A stretch of 64,000 nucleotides of DNA from Lepeophtheirus salmonis (taxonomy: Eukaryota; Arthropoda; Copepoda; Siphonostomatoida; Caligidae). A program made the position numbers and the translations under genes. The stretch covers positions 9,734,001 to 9,798,000 of the forward strand of contig NC_052140.2 of NCBI RefSeq assembly GCF_016086655.4, written 5' to 3'. Positions 36,660 through 47,600 of the stretch are shown here, piece by piece (the first letter of the stretch is position 1; every line of letters starts with the position of its first letter). The notes beneath the pieces are model-generated. The model did no database searches, was not told where the DNA came from, and saw only the letters and a program-made list of their open reading frames with translations.

Positions 36660-37960
36660 TAGTAATTATCTGAAAATTATTATGTTAATTAAAAAATTTT
36701 ATTTTGTTGAAGTGTAAAATTTGAAGTGTTCATGTTTTAATAGACTACTCGGTATTTCGATAGATGATAGTTTTCGACGTTTTTTTGTTTTCCAAGAATT
36801 TCTCGAGGGTTTAAACCTTCTCAAACCTGCATTTCATTATTTCATGAAATTATTTTCATTTAATTATACCTAATAAGTGAAACTTAACGTTAAATACATA
36901 TTGAACCACCATTCAGTTTAAAATTCTTAAGACTTCTGCTTTGTAAATTATTTAACAAGTATAGAAGATATTTAAACGAGATATAAAAAGACTGCTTTAA
37001 TCAATGATTTAAATAATCAGCTGTTTTTTTGTGTGTTACTGAAAGAAACGGTTTTATATAATTAATAAAGTATGAAACATGGCTTATAGGTTAAGTATAC
37101 TAAGTCGTCACTTTTTTAATTTCCTTGTCTACCCGCTTAATACAAATTTGTCTTTTTTTTCAATTTCATTTTATTTATTTTTTAGAAATAGTATTTTGAT
37201 ACTCATTACATTCTATTTGATATGTTGTAGCAATAAAAAAGAAATATTTGCAAATAAGAATCTAATAGATTAACCATGCATTTACTGCATGAATAACCAT
37301 TAAAGTCAAATACTATTTTTTTTTCTGTTTCCAAATTACTCTTAAATGGAAAAATAACTTCATTTTTAAATTTTGTTTGACTGTACGAATGTTTTGAAAA
37401 AAAAAAAGAAACATTAAAAAGTGATACAGATTTTTTTTCTTCTCGTTGCCAAATGATTAAATAATACTATTTAAGTTTTATATGGAAATGTCTTTTTTAT
37501 CTACTATGTATATTTAGGAGTAATTGTTATTTTTATTAGTAATATTAGAGAAGTCCATTTTTGTTCATAAAGTAAAATGGCGTTCCGTTTTTGTAGTACT
37601 TCAAGTTGATATCTCTGAGCCCAAATGCTTTTTTTATATTAATTTACTGTTGGAACTATAAGTGGATTTCTGTAAAGCCAGACAATACTCATAGTCCATT
37701 GATTAATATTTTAAAAACACTAATTTATAATTATAATTATAAATTGTAAGAATGGAGCATCAGTGGTGAATGCACTCATAATTGTTTTTTTCAACTTGAA
37801 CTTAACGTTTGTTGGTTTGATACTAGGTAGCTCTTACAGAATCAAATATACCCGTGAGTCAGCAAATCACAAAAATATTTTTTAAGGCAATTTTTGATTT
37901 TAAAAAATTGAGTTTTTGCAGAACTATAGTTTTAAAGTTTTTACATCTTTTAAATAATCT
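36660..37960. other. AT-rich spacer, no gene
   Basis: No coding signal. A perfect 24-base palindrome (AATTTATAATTA and its mirror complement) lies at 37,722-37,745. The frame at 37,079-37,273 is low-complexity. Confidence 0.6.
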
Positions 37961-37994
37961 TTTTTTTAATCAAATCAGACAACAACAAGTGTTT

Positions 37995-38520
37995 GAAATG
38001 GAAGCAAAAAGATAACCAGTTGCTAACTTGCTCCACGTCGGAACAGGAGTGCCCTCATTTTTGAAAGCTTTTATCATGATAAAAAAGATACTTCTTAATA
38101 AGATGAAGAAGAAGATAACATGTGGAGAAAGTTTCGAGAAGAAGCCAGGGAGTAGAGGACTAAACAAAGTGAGGACTGATGAGTTTTTGGAGCAACTAAG
38201 GGATAACATCGAGGACAATCTATGATCTCATATGCCAAAAGTAAACGTTAACTACAAACTGAATTGGCCAAAATCAGCAGACTTGATCTGGAAAAACAGG
38301 TCATCTACTGACTGTGATTCCCAAAATTATGTAGTCTGGAACTTCGTGAAAATTAAAGCCTGTGAATATAACCTATAGTATGTCAGCGCCCTTAAAGCTG
38401 CTGTTGAGGAGCAATGGGGTGCTATGCCGGACGAGTATATTGTCAGATTTTACAATGTCTTCAGGGGAAGAACTGAGGCCATGATTGAGGCAGGATGAGG
38501 AGATTTTGAGTAATGGAAGT
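37995..38520 (+). pseudogene. internally deleted mariner-like transposase
   Basis: The N-terminal half reads MEAKR, VANLLHVGTGVPSFLKAF, ILLNKMKKKITCGESFEKKP and VRTDEFLEQLRDNIEDN. This is the helix-turn-helix and linker of a mariner-like transposase that binds the element ends. At about 38,260, soon after MPKVNVNYKLN, the sequence jumps to WPKSADLIW and a decayed third-acid motif (normally SPDLNPLDY), then VVWNFVKIKACEYN, VSALKAAVEEQWGAMPDEYI and FRGRTEAMIEAG. Roughly the middle 150-200 residues, including the first two catalytic acids, are missing. There are stops at 38,223, 38,377 and 38,497. With both ends kept and the centre lost, it could only have moved using an enzyme supplied in trans. 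Confidence 0.75.
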
Positions 38521-38774
38521 TGAATATGTAAATAACACAGGTCAACAAAATTTAACTTTCTTTTTTCCTAATCATGAAGGTGATGGAATTTTAAAGACAT
38601 TTTTGCTTTGATTTCATTTTTTTTGTAGCACGTAGAATTTTTGTAAAAACAATGAATTGAAGTTTTTATCCATTTTTGAGATTGCTATATGACATAGATC
38701 AAACATTATCCAAATAGTGTAATACAAAAAAGTATTATATATGAACCTTGTATATTAGGAGCGTTGTAAATGTG

Positions 38775-39090
38775 TCTTTCTTTTCTATATTTTGCCTGGA
38801 TTGTCACGATACAGCTTCCAACCATCGTATAACCTCTTGTTTCCGTTCCAAAATCCTTCATAGCAATTTTCATTGTTCAAACATCTGGATGAAATGCTTC
38901 TCCTTGTTTGTCCCTCACTACACTATGGTTTTCGGGTAAGACATCTAAATGTAAATGCCGCAAGTACACTTTCAACAACATTTGCCACTCAAGTTCTTTA
39001 CATGCATCAAACAAGTTATTTACTCCATCTTTAAATACAGTCAATAAGTTGTTTAAAAAAAAATCACATATCCATTTGAAAGCCTACTAA
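38775..39090 (-). pseudogene. fragment of a recurrent arthropod protein of unknown function
   Basis: Minus-strand translation gives NGVNNLFDACKELEWQMLLK, then LRHLHLDVLPENHSVVRDKQ, GEAFHPDV, a stop, TMKIAMKDF and a weaker tail. The pattern H-x-LD-x-(L/F)PEN, then (S/R)D-x-(H/Q)GE-x-FH-x-D, is one I know as a conserved block in uncharacterised, repetitive proteins of insects and crustaceans (usually close to HLDFFPEN...SDEHGERFHQD). The family has no established function, and its high copy number suggests it travels with a mobile element. This copy has at least one stop and lacks flanking sequence. I recall the motif from memory, so a search is needed to confirm it. Confidence 0.6.
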
Positions 39091-39519
39091 GCAAAAATCA
39101 ACAATTGACATGTCACTACAAGAATATTTCTATTTTTTTTAAATGCTAAATGACGAGCTATTTTCGCTCAATTTATTTTTTGAAGAATCTCCATCTTAAA
39201 CTATAATGTTTTATTTTACTTAATCAGTGCAACTCTATCTGAATAGATAAATAAAACATTGCAAAAAATTCCTTATACTACCTTTTTGTAATAAAAATAC
39301 ACAAAAAATGACATGGTAACTCTGACAGTTTGACGAATGTTTAGGAAGAAAAAAGCTTTGCCGAACAGAAGTTAAAACATAAAGGATACATCACCTTTTT
39401 CGTTTAAGGGACAAAAAAAATACTAAATCACAATTCAATAAATCACTTATTCTTCTTATAATTTGGTATTTAGAATTATCAATCAAATAAATAATAATAT
39501 TGAAAAAACACTTATCAAT

Positions 39520-39665
39520 ATAACCCTATTATCAAAGTGGGTAACGCGTTTTGTCACAGTCGACCAAAAACTGCAACGTGTCGAGGACTCAGAGCGTTGT
39601 TTGGAGCCATTGTGCCGAAACAAACCGGAGGTCTTGCGTCGGTATAGCACAATTGAAAAGCATTT
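39520..39665 (+). pseudogene. irritans-type mariner transposase, middle fragment
   Basis: Within an open frame of 75 codons, residues 22-66 read LLSKWVTRFVTVDQKLQRVE, DSERCLEPLCRNKPEVLRRY. This is the linker between the DNA-binding region and the first catalytic Asp in irritans-type mariners (normally 'SKWVPRLLTxDQK', 'DSERCL', 'LRRYVTMDETW'). The catalytic MDETW that should follow is replaced by STIEKHF. Both flanks lose similarity, so only about 140 bases survive. Base composition is noticeably richer in G+C than the flanks. Confidence 0.75.
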
Positions 39666-40094
39666 CATTAAAAAAGTATATCATGCTTGAAGGAAAGTAT
39701 GTAGATGAACATAGTTGAATTTTTATTTAGTTTTCGTGGGGACTGATAGAACAATGTGTTGTATGCATTATTATACCATATAAATATATATATATATACA
39801 GACTTAGACGTGTACACGCACGATAGATTTTGTATCCCATCATAATATTTTTATGAATTTTTTGGAAGTATTCTCTCCTCAAGAATGAAAGAATAATAAT
39901 TTGAGTCTGAGAAAGAAAGTTATATGGTATTGGAATACCTGTTGAATACTTCAGTCTTAATTATAAAAACAAACATAATTCATTATAATATACCAGAGTT
40001 ATAATTTATTCAAATCTTAACATATACGCACATTAAATATGATATACACAACAGACAATTTACAAAAAAACAAAAGAAAACATTGCTCTTGGTA

Positions 40095-40255
40095 TATGCA
40101 CACGTCTGCAATATTTCATAATTATACCTACATAATTATTAATTTTTCAAAAATATTTATAAGATTTACATCAGGGATAACTAAATACGGATGATTTATG
40201 CACACACTTGCAATATTTCATTAATACAACTACATTATTATTTTTTAGATCCAAA
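40095..40255. repeat. about 101-bp tandem repeat, two copies (family R5)
   Basis: ATGCACACGTCTGCAATATTTCA at about 40,096 recurs as ATGCACACACTTGCAATATTTC at about 40,198. In both it is followed by an AnTAnACCTACATnATTATT-like block. A third copy lies at 52,105-52,190, where the TTTATAnGATTTA step that follows copy 1 is also kept. Confidence 0.6.
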
Positions 40256-40887
40256 TATGTTGATAATATACATCCTTGAGCACTATATATAATGCATTAG
40301 GGTTTTTTTTACCAAATATACAGACATTTATTAATATGGAGAGCTAAGACTCCAAAAAGTATGGCGCTTGTCTAAATGAATATTTTTAACAATTATATTT
40401 ATTAAAAAAATTTCAACATCTGATATGATATTACATATAATCATTATACATATGATATTAATTATACAATACAGATATACTCACATCCCTTTTGTTAATT
40501 TTATAACTGTAATATTCTGTGAATGGGACACATTATTTTGCTAGGATCATTAGCTTTCTTATAAAGTTGTTTTACTATTGAGAAACACGTGTATTGTAAG
40601 AGTTAATCATATATATCCGCCTCTAAATGATTTAATCCTGTGTTAAACAAAGAAATCCATTTACAAATAGACAATACAATATCATATATATTTAGAATAA
40701 AAGATATGATAAAACATTTCTGTTTATTTGGCAACTTCAATTTTGAACGTGGGAAAATTCTTATACCTTATTTCAAAGGTATTTCTTTAGAATTATTCAA
40801 CTTTTTTGAGCACGTGGACCATGTTTGAACAAAAACTTTCTCAAAATAAGTAACTAAAGAGGTCCGTTAGATTTTAATTATTTTAAG

Positions 40888-40989
40888 ATGGAAGATCTGA
40901 AGATGAAATACATCATCTTCAATTTTCCAGCAGTTCTATATGCTCCAAAAAACGATCTTTCCCCGCTCCAAACGGTGTACCAAGAGTAA
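40888..40989 (+). other. unidentified 33-codon coding-like frame
   Basis: ATG-initiated frame beginning MEDLKMKYIIFNFPAVLYAP and ending LSPLQTVYQE before a stop. It is preceded by TTTTAAG, which could be a 3' splice site. Similar residues continue past the stop with a frame change. The 'NFPAV' string recalls HEAT-repeat phosphatase regulatory subunits, but that is only a resemblance. The minus strand is also open here (40,878-41,060). Candidate exon or retrocopy; weak. Confidence 0.25.
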
Positions 40990-41119
40990 CAAAGGGGCTG
41001 AAGAGAGTCCAGGAATGGACAAATAGATATTACTATTTTTTTAATGAACCCGATTTCCATTTAGTTTCAATTTTGAAGGACATTTGTCAAATTTTATGAC
41101 AATATGTCCTTTGGATTGT

Positions 41120-41385
41120 GAGTTATTTTACTATGTGTGACGCTACTTTGTTATTTCTAAAACAATGGATCAAAAACAATTTTTTGTTTTAATTTTATAC
41201 TTCTTCTTTACGGGAAAAATACTGTTGAGGGTAATCATTGCTTATAAAATGTTATTTGGATTTTGTTCCATGCAGCAAATAAATAAAAAATGAATAAATA
41301 AACATTAATAATTAATAAGAAAAACTGATTTTGAAAAAAGTGTTTTTTTACAGACAGGGACTTTTAGGCCTATGTGTTCACTTCC
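41120..41385 (+). mobile_element. internally deleted irritans-type mariner derivative
   Basis: AAAACAATGGATCAAAAACA at about 41,159 opens MDQKQFFVLILYFFFTGK, the start of an irritans-type mariner transposase, and is preceded by an AT-rich leader. After GCTTATAAAATGTTATTTGG and a CATGCAGCAAATAAA block the sequence jumps to filler and then CAGACAGGGACTTTTAGGCC, probably the 3' end of the element. This is the same architecture as 12,530-12,785. It keeps less than about 60 codons of transposase and no catalytic residue. The two copies share the deletion, which points to a non-autonomous family. Confidence 0.65.
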
Positions 41386-41534
41386 TTTGAGGTTTTATTC
41401 ACTTTTCCTCTACCAAAATCAAGCTAATTACTTGGCTCTGAACACTTACTAAATCAATAATTAATTAAGGTGTAATGATCAGAGCTCTCTAGCTGACATA
41501 TAAGTCTAGAAAATGGCACATGAATGCGATTGAC

Positions 41535-42115
41535 GAATTTCTTTTTTTTTGTTCACTCTTTGACGTTGGCGTCTTCAAGATCACCATCTACACCGCCAAC
41601 AAATCAGAAACGCTGAAGAGGGAGAAGGGGTCTGTCAAAAAAGACCAAATTGGACACGTAGGAATTTAAAAAAATAGCCCAGGCTAATCCTCTGAAGTCC
41701 AAAAGAGCCCATCCAAGAGACTTAAGTCTGTCTAGAGAGCTATAAAAAAGGGGGTTTTAAGAGTCTTGTGAAAGTGGAGAGGCATCTTTTGACAAAAACA
41801 ATTAAAAAATCCATAACCTCCATTGTAAGCTCTTTTGAATGAGTCTTTTGAGTTCCTTCAAACTCTTTTTTGACACTGTTTTCCCCTACAGGCTTGATGC
41901 CAACACCCTTGACTTCATCTTTTGGGTGCATGTTGATGAGTAGACCTGCAGTTTCCGTCATACAAACACCTAGGCCCTCAAGCCACTGTCAGTCAGCACG
42001 GGGTACCATGAAAGAGGACAACAACCTCAGCGGTTTCAGGGCTTCCAAATCCGCCTGGAAGCCATCATTGCAGCTAAAGCCGGTTACATTATGGACTAAG
42101 AGAGCACCATTACAT
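41535..42115 (+). pseudogene. internally deleted mariner-like transposase (deleted subfamily D1)
   Basis: The N-terminal part reads DVGVFKITIYTANKSETLKR, EKGSVKKDQIGHVG, then a region equivalent to '...SLVKVERHLLTK' near 41,765-41,800. These are the helix-turn-helix and linker of the transposase. After a segment containing CTTTTGAATGAGTCTTTTGA, the sequence passes straight to FFDTVFPYRLDANTLDFIFW and VHVDE (the third catalytic acid region) at about 41,870. It then gives a tail ending LEAIIAAKAGYI across a frame change. The centre with the first two acids is gone. The copy at 56,760-57,245 has the same junction. Stops and shifts make it non-functional. Confidence 0.7.
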
Positions 42116-42129
42116 ATTTATTTATTTTA

Positions 42130-43270
42130 TTAATTTGTTAAAAGTTCATGTTATTTAATCAATTATATCTTGCTGAAGTTTCAAATTCAATGTGTTCAAA
42201 TTTCAATGGAATACAGGTTAATTCCTTAGTGTTTGTGTCATCTTTTGTTAACATACTACCAACACCAATGAATCCTTTTAATCCTTTATATAAATTTTGC
42301 AACCCTTGCTCATGTTTTTAGAGAAATAAGGACTTGGAGTGGGGGATTCGAGAAAAAAAATGATGTACAATTTGATATTTTATATGAAGACGAAGAAGCG
42401 AAAAGACTGTATTTTTGTTGACACATCGCATATATCATACTATATAGTATTTATAAATACACTTTATGTGCATTTTAATTCTATAGCAATTGAAATAAAA
42501 TGACACTGATTTATGTTATGTTCTTGGTTTTAGAACTGAAAGACAAAAATGTAATTTGAATATTTTGATGTCTTACATATATAAAAAAACTATGAAATTT
42601 TAGTATATTAAAGTCCTGTAAAGAGAGAAGGGGAGGAATGGAGATGTACGGGAGGGAGGAACAGGAAGTAAAACCGGAAATTAGATGGAAAAAAGTTTTG
42701 CCCGTTTTATTATTATATTTTTATTCATTTTTAGCTAGCATTTCTCACTTATTTTTGTTCACATTTAACAAAATTACTTCATCTTTAAATGGGTTAAAGT
42801 GATTCTTTATTTTTTTTTACAAAAAAAAAATAAAAAAAATACCAACTTTTTTAGCTTTCTAATTGCTTGAAGGCATTATTTCTTCACTTACAAAACAAAT
42901 CTCTTTATAAAACAAATATACAATGAAATAATAATTAGTAAATACATACAGTCAGCCCATGTTATTCTCAGTTGATATAGACCAGGATTTGTCGTGAATG
43001 ACTGAAACTTCCACTGGTAGAAATAAGGAATTTGTTGTTGCAAACAGCAACGTATATATAAATTATTCATTTATGATGATTTTGCACTTTTAAGACTCAT
43101 TATAGTGACATGATAAATGTGGGTATGTTATGTACCACTTATAGCTTGTATAAACTAACTGTGTACAGTGCGGGGACCCAAAACTTTGAGAAGCATAACT
43201 AAACTAAACAACACATGAATTTCATGGAACCAAGAGAAAATAACTCAATAGCAATTTGTGATATGGTATG
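42130..43270. other. AT-rich spacer, no gene
   Basis: No recognisable coding or repeat signal. The minus-strand frame at 42,888-43,070 and a purine-rich patch near 42,620-42,680 were inspected without result. Confidence 0.55.
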
Positions 43271-43274
43271 ATAC

Positions 43275-43560
43275 AATATTTAGCCATACTTTTTATTGAA
43301 TGTGTACTTCTTCAGAAGCAATAATTGTCTAGACACATTGGTAAATAGATTTAGCAACTCTGGTTGATGAACACCGTGTCCATGGCGTACCCACTGGCAT
43401 GAGGGCAACTCAGTGGGAATCCATGTTAGGATGAGAGGTGCAGCAGATATGACTCTCCAAGACACCCGAAACTGATAAAATCCTGGGAGTTGAGGTTGGG
43501 ACTGAATGTGGGCAACATTAAGGGTGGCCATATGTCTAACAGTATCCATAAAATCCATCC
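43275..43560 (-). pseudogene. mariner-like transposase, C-terminal remnant
   Basis: Minus-strand frames read, in order, WPPLMLPTFSPNLNSQDFIS, FGCLGESYLLHLSS, then a shifted MDTV and INQ segment, a SIYQCV block and IIASEEVHI. That order corresponds to the third-acid motif (SPDLNPLDF, here SPNLNSQDF), the xWGxLE segment, a SHPNMDSL block and the terminal helix of mariner-like enzymes. The catalytic Asp of PDLN is replaced by Asn. It is fused in frame to the unidentified frame immediately upstream through a 20-base T run (A on the plus strand), so the 169-codon open frame 43,426-43,935 is composite. Confidence 0.45.
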
Positions 43561-43609
43561 CCCCATTGAATTCTCATCTATATTAATAAGCCAATTTAAA
43601 AAAAAAAAA

Positions 43610-43935
43610 AAAAAAAACAGACAAAAGGATTTTTTTGCATATCTATTTTCTATTAACTTTTTAAGATTATCACAATTATTTAAAATAGTCACAATATGTT
43701 GGTTACAATCAAGATATTGTTTTCCTGTAAAATTATCTCTATACGATAAATATAGGTTATCAATATACTTGTAATCTGTTTTCTTAGCTATTTTCTTCAT
43801 GCCATCCAGTTCTCTGGCAGTTTCTCGAATATTTAAAGGAAGAAAAAAAACTTGATGCGCATAGAAATCATTCCACAACTTGCAGGTCATCCTCTGCCTG
43901 TTCAAAGAAGACGATATCGTGATTGTATTCAACAT
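43610..43935 (-). other. unidentified open frame, about 100 codons, protein-like
   Basis: On the minus strand the frame from an ATG at 43,935 reads MLNTITISSSLNRQRMTCKL, includes ARELDGMKKIAKKTDYKYID and YRDNFTGKQYLDCNQHIVTI, and ends before a homopolymer near 43,617. The residue mixture (Arg, Asp, Gln, Tyr, Cys) is like a real globular protein rather than an AT-rich chance frame. This is the longest such stretch in the window. An acceptor-like AATCACAG precedes the ATG and an in-frame stop lies a few codons further up, so it could be an exon. It adjoins a mariner remnant and could be part of a less familiar transposase. I do not recognise it. Confidence 0.35.
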
Positions 43936-44190
43936 ACTGTGATTATTTTAAATGATTATGAGAATCATGAAAACTTTGATTATTTACGAGTTAATGCTCA
44001 TAATATTACATTTTAAATATTTATTTCTTTTAAAACGGATATATGTTTATGTTTTTTTAATGTCATATTTAACTTTGCTGTTAATTTAGAAAATATATGG
44101 AAAATACAAAGTTAATAGAAAATAGATATGCAAGAAGAATATCTTTCTTTCTTTTTTGTCTGTTTATTTGAAATTGTTTTATTAATATAG

Positions 44191-44280
44191 GTGGGAATTC
44201 ACCAGGTTGAAATTCACCGAGGGGAATTCAACAGTGGGAAATTTGCCAGAGGGGAATTCACCAGAGGGAATTTTCCAGGA
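44191..44280. repeat. 15-bp minisatellite, six units
   Basis: The unit GTGGGAATTCACCAG and its variants (GTTGAAATTCACCGA, GGGGAATTCAACAG, TGGGAAATTTGCCAGA, GGGGAATTCACCAG, AGGGAATTTTCCAG) run head to tail for about 90 bases. GAATTC recurs in most units. It stands out from the surrounding AT-rich DNA by its G and C content. Confidence 0.85.
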
Positions 44281-44286
44281 ATCATG

Positions 44287-44460
44287 TCAGACATATTGTT
44301 GCTGTAGAAGTTTCGCTTCTCCTTTACTGCAAGGGAAGGTGCACTCCTTAATGTAATTCTTGGTGCTGTAGGCTATCTGGATGGACATGCCAACGGTCTC
44401 AACAGCCATCTTGGCACTGACATCCCACAGATAAGATTGCAAATACTTTTTCTTTCTTAT
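44287..44460 (-). other. unidentified coding-like frame next to the minisatellite
   Basis: A minus-strand frame without stops for about 57 codons reads YLQSYLWDVSAKMAVETVGM, SIQIAYSTKNYIKECTFP and CSKGEAKLLQQQYV, then a stop. It directly abuts the 15-bp minisatellite, and the G+C content is raised through the block. The pattern could be a helix-turn-helix of some transposase, but I cannot place it. The plus strand is also open over part of it. Confidence 0.25.
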
Positions 44461-44479
44461 TGTTACTCAAACTTTTTTA

Positions 44480-46900
44480 CACTTAGACACACGAGATAAA
44501 AAAAAGTTGTTTACTTTGTTTCAGCTGTCATTTGGTTAAGTAATGAAATCTTGTAATTAAAATAAGGGGGATAAAATTGTCATTAAATGTTACTCTTATT
44601 TTCAGTTCCCCGCTCTATAGCTGCAACAAAATAAAAGAGAGAAACAAATTTGAGTATTTATGATGATGATAACGCAAAAATAGAATGTTATATGAATGGT
44701 CAAATATTAATGATGCAGTTTGGGATTTTTTAATGAAACTTACTCATTGATAAGATACATTTTGTGGCACATTATGAAGTGTAAATGCCCAAAGTTATGT
44801 TACTCGTAAATTTAATACTCATAATGAATTGATAGCCTCAATATATTTATGATAATGGCATTGCCCAATTTTGTAATTTATCATAATGAGACGATCAAGA
44901 TGTACATCATACAATTTCCAAAAAACAGTTAGATTTAATTAAAATAATTAAATTGTTAACATATATTTACTAAAAAAATATTTACATAAAATACTAACAT
45001 TGCTGTGATAAAAGACTCCATTAACATGTTGAAAGGGGACATTAATTTTTATGATTGTTACATAAATATAGTAATACTATTCATATGTTCTAATAAAAAC
45101 ATGGAATAAATTAATATTCTGCTAAAAATAAGTATTCTTATAAAAAAATAAAAAAACCAGGAATAATTAAATCCACTGATAACAAATGTTTTACCAAATA
45201 CTTTGATTTCAATATAAAAAAACTGCTTAATTTTTGTTTAACACATGCTTTTTTTGTGAAAATATATCAGGTTCTTATATTTCAGGATTACAATTTTTTA
45301 GAAATGGCAAAAAAAGTTTATGGCATATTTTTAATAAAGTTTTTCCATATTTTTTACTGAATAACGCTTTTCTTAGAAAGTAAGTGTAAAAAAAAGGTCA
45401 ATTTTAAGAATAAATATGACTTTTTTGATAAAATATAATTAAAACTTTGGTACAGTCTATACAAAAATGATACAATTTTTCCGACAAAAATACCTTTTTT
45501 TACTCAATAGTCCATACCTCTCAACATCTCTGCATAAATGAGTACGGGCTTATTTCATGTTTATATTTGCTTCACAAAATATATATATATTTATATTAAC
45601 CATTCTTTCAAAATTCTATATCATATATAACATATTTAAATTTATCAGAATTAAAAATAAAAATATATATGTACTTCCTTTTTATACAATAACAATCACT
45701 CAAAGTCAGTATGCTTAGATATACAAATTTCTTATGTAAATATATATATATATATTTATTATTTTACCCAGTCTTTTGTTCGTAAAATTGTTTATTTTTC
45801 TTCATATCATACGGAAGAATGAATCTGTATTGTCAAGATAAAAAAATTATAAAAGAAAATTCATCAAAATGTTGCTTATTTGAATAAATATATATGTTTA
45901 TATTTTGTTAAAATTATTTAGAGTAGATGTACTATTTTGTATTTTTTTGAAGCAACCTTTCCTCCATTGAATGTGTTTATGTATTTTTTTTCCATTTGTA
46001 AAAGTATCTCCTTGTTTAACATAGGATGAATCATTTAGGAGCGGATATATACGATTAAATCTATCAATACACGGGTTCTTCAATAACAACACTACTTTAT
46101 TAAAAAGCTAATGATCCTTGTAAAACAGGGGATTCTCTTCACAGAATGGCATTATGAGGAAATGGATATTGGACAATATGTTTTAAATATCTTTTGAAGA
46201 ACTTTCTGTAATTAAATAAGAACCATTTATAACAAAAGTAAAAAAAAACACACATAACTATTCTTATATGGAACGTCAATTGCGAAGATATGACTTTAAT
46301 TAAATAGTATTCTCTAGATGGCGTGACAGTATGTAGTTTAGTAAAAAAACAATAAGTAAACAACCATAACCCCCTACAGTTACCACAACGTTATGTTATA
46401 ATAGAAAAATAAAGCTTGAACACATGTATAAGGATTATTTTGTCTGCTTTAAAAAGGATATAATGGGCAGGTTTTTCAATTTAGCCCTCACGTCAAATTT
46501 TCCCTTTACATCTCGAAATTGCAAACATCGAAGTTATAATGTTGAAATTCAATTATTGAAACATTTATATAGAAAAAAAGAAATAACTTTGATAAACAAA
46601 GTGAATTATATCTAAGCTAATTATTGCCAATTCAAGATTGTAACGAGATGGATTTGAACGCTAGGACTTCAGAACAAGGTAAATCTAAAAGTAATCATAT
46701 TAACATTGCTCAAGTTACAGATCGAATCTTCTACCTGATACTCTATAGGATACAAACTCACAACTTCCTTTGCATAATGAGACCATTCATATATTTTCAA
46801 AATCATCCAAATAAATCAAAATAGTCAAGACCCTTCTTTTTACTACTGTTTAAGCAAATTAAAATATAATTTGCAAAATATCCCTATTTATTACATGGTT
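44480..46900. other. AT-rich spacer, no gene
   Basis: Long AT microsatellite-like runs (for example near 45,740-45,760). Open frames at 45,898-46,092 (-), 46,139-46,363 (-), 46,424-46,615 and 46,624-46,824 are not recognised. Confidence 0.5.
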
Positions 46901-46917
46901 GTAATGATTGGATTTAA

Positions 46918-47118
46918 ACTTTCCTTTTAATATGGTCACCAATATGGAGAAAAAAGGTAAAACTTCGACGTGCAGGCAAATTTGTAATCCATACTGGAAT
47001 TATAATCCAACAATTGTCAAGAGATGCCATTAATTCCATGGATAGCATCCATATCTCATTTAAGGATAATTCATCTCTTTGGACTCTAAATCCATACAAG
47101 GACGGTATTTTTGAGTAA
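46918..47118 (+). other. unidentified 66-codon coding-like block, candidate terminal exon
   Basis: One plus-strand frame is open from just after a TAA at 46,915 to a TAA at 47,116. It contains WSPIWRKKVKLRRAGKFVIH, TGIIIQQLSRDAINSMDSIH and SSLWTLNPYKDGIFE. The mixture of charged, Trp and Gly/Pro residues, and the raised G+C at third positions, look like true coding sequence. There is no in-frame ATG at its start, which fits an internal or last exon. The minus strand is also open (46,914-47,126), so direction is not proven. No transposase motif is seen, which makes this one of the better candidates for a host exon in the window. I cannot name the gene. Confidence 0.35.
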
Positions 47119-47600
47119 TATAACAAATGATAAAGGTTAAAAAGATAATTCAGATCACTAGATTTGTGTTTGATAATAATAAGAGAAGTTTATTTTTCTA
47201 ATAAACTTATTAGAAAACAACATAATTGGGGTGAATGGATATAAAAATAGGACTGGGTATACAGTTAAGCGCCAGGAGAGGTTGGTGAGTTAGACATAAG
47301 GTACTATTGAATAACAATAAATTATGGAGTGTTCCTGCTCTAGATATGTTAATTTTTCATTTTATAAATTATACTAGATTATTTTACTTTATGACAAAAA
47401 CTATGACATTAATTTAATTACACAAAGGTAGGACGGAAATAAAGTGAGCTTTATTCCGGAAGGAGGTTGTTATTAGAACAATGATTTAGCAAAAAAATAA
47501 ACCATTTCTAATCACATTACAGTAGCCATAATTTTGTTATTTCATTTGGATTTAATATTATACCATAAAATGACGTCACTCAATAAACTAGTGTAACATA

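Noticed and set aside
37722..37745. 24-base perfect palindrome of A and T only
   Set aside because: Such palindromes arise easily in DNA of this composition; no duplication or element boundary is attached.
40888..40989. Naming the 33-codon frame a protein phosphatase 4 regulatory subunit
   Set aside because: Only a five-residue string (NFPAV) suggests it; that is too little to assign a function.
41870..41900. A splice-acceptor-like TTTTCCCCTACAG (and similar CAG steps at 36,420 and 57,134) just before the third-acid segment of three mariner copies
   Set aside because: The same bases simply encode the Pro-Tyr-Ser/Arg-Leu-Asp-Ala residues of the transposase motif, so the polypyrimidine-CAG look is a by-product of coding.
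46655..46740. tRNA-like B box (GTTCAAATCC on the minus strand)
   Set aside because: The flanking bases do not form a T-arm or acceptor stem, and no A box at the correct distance was found.
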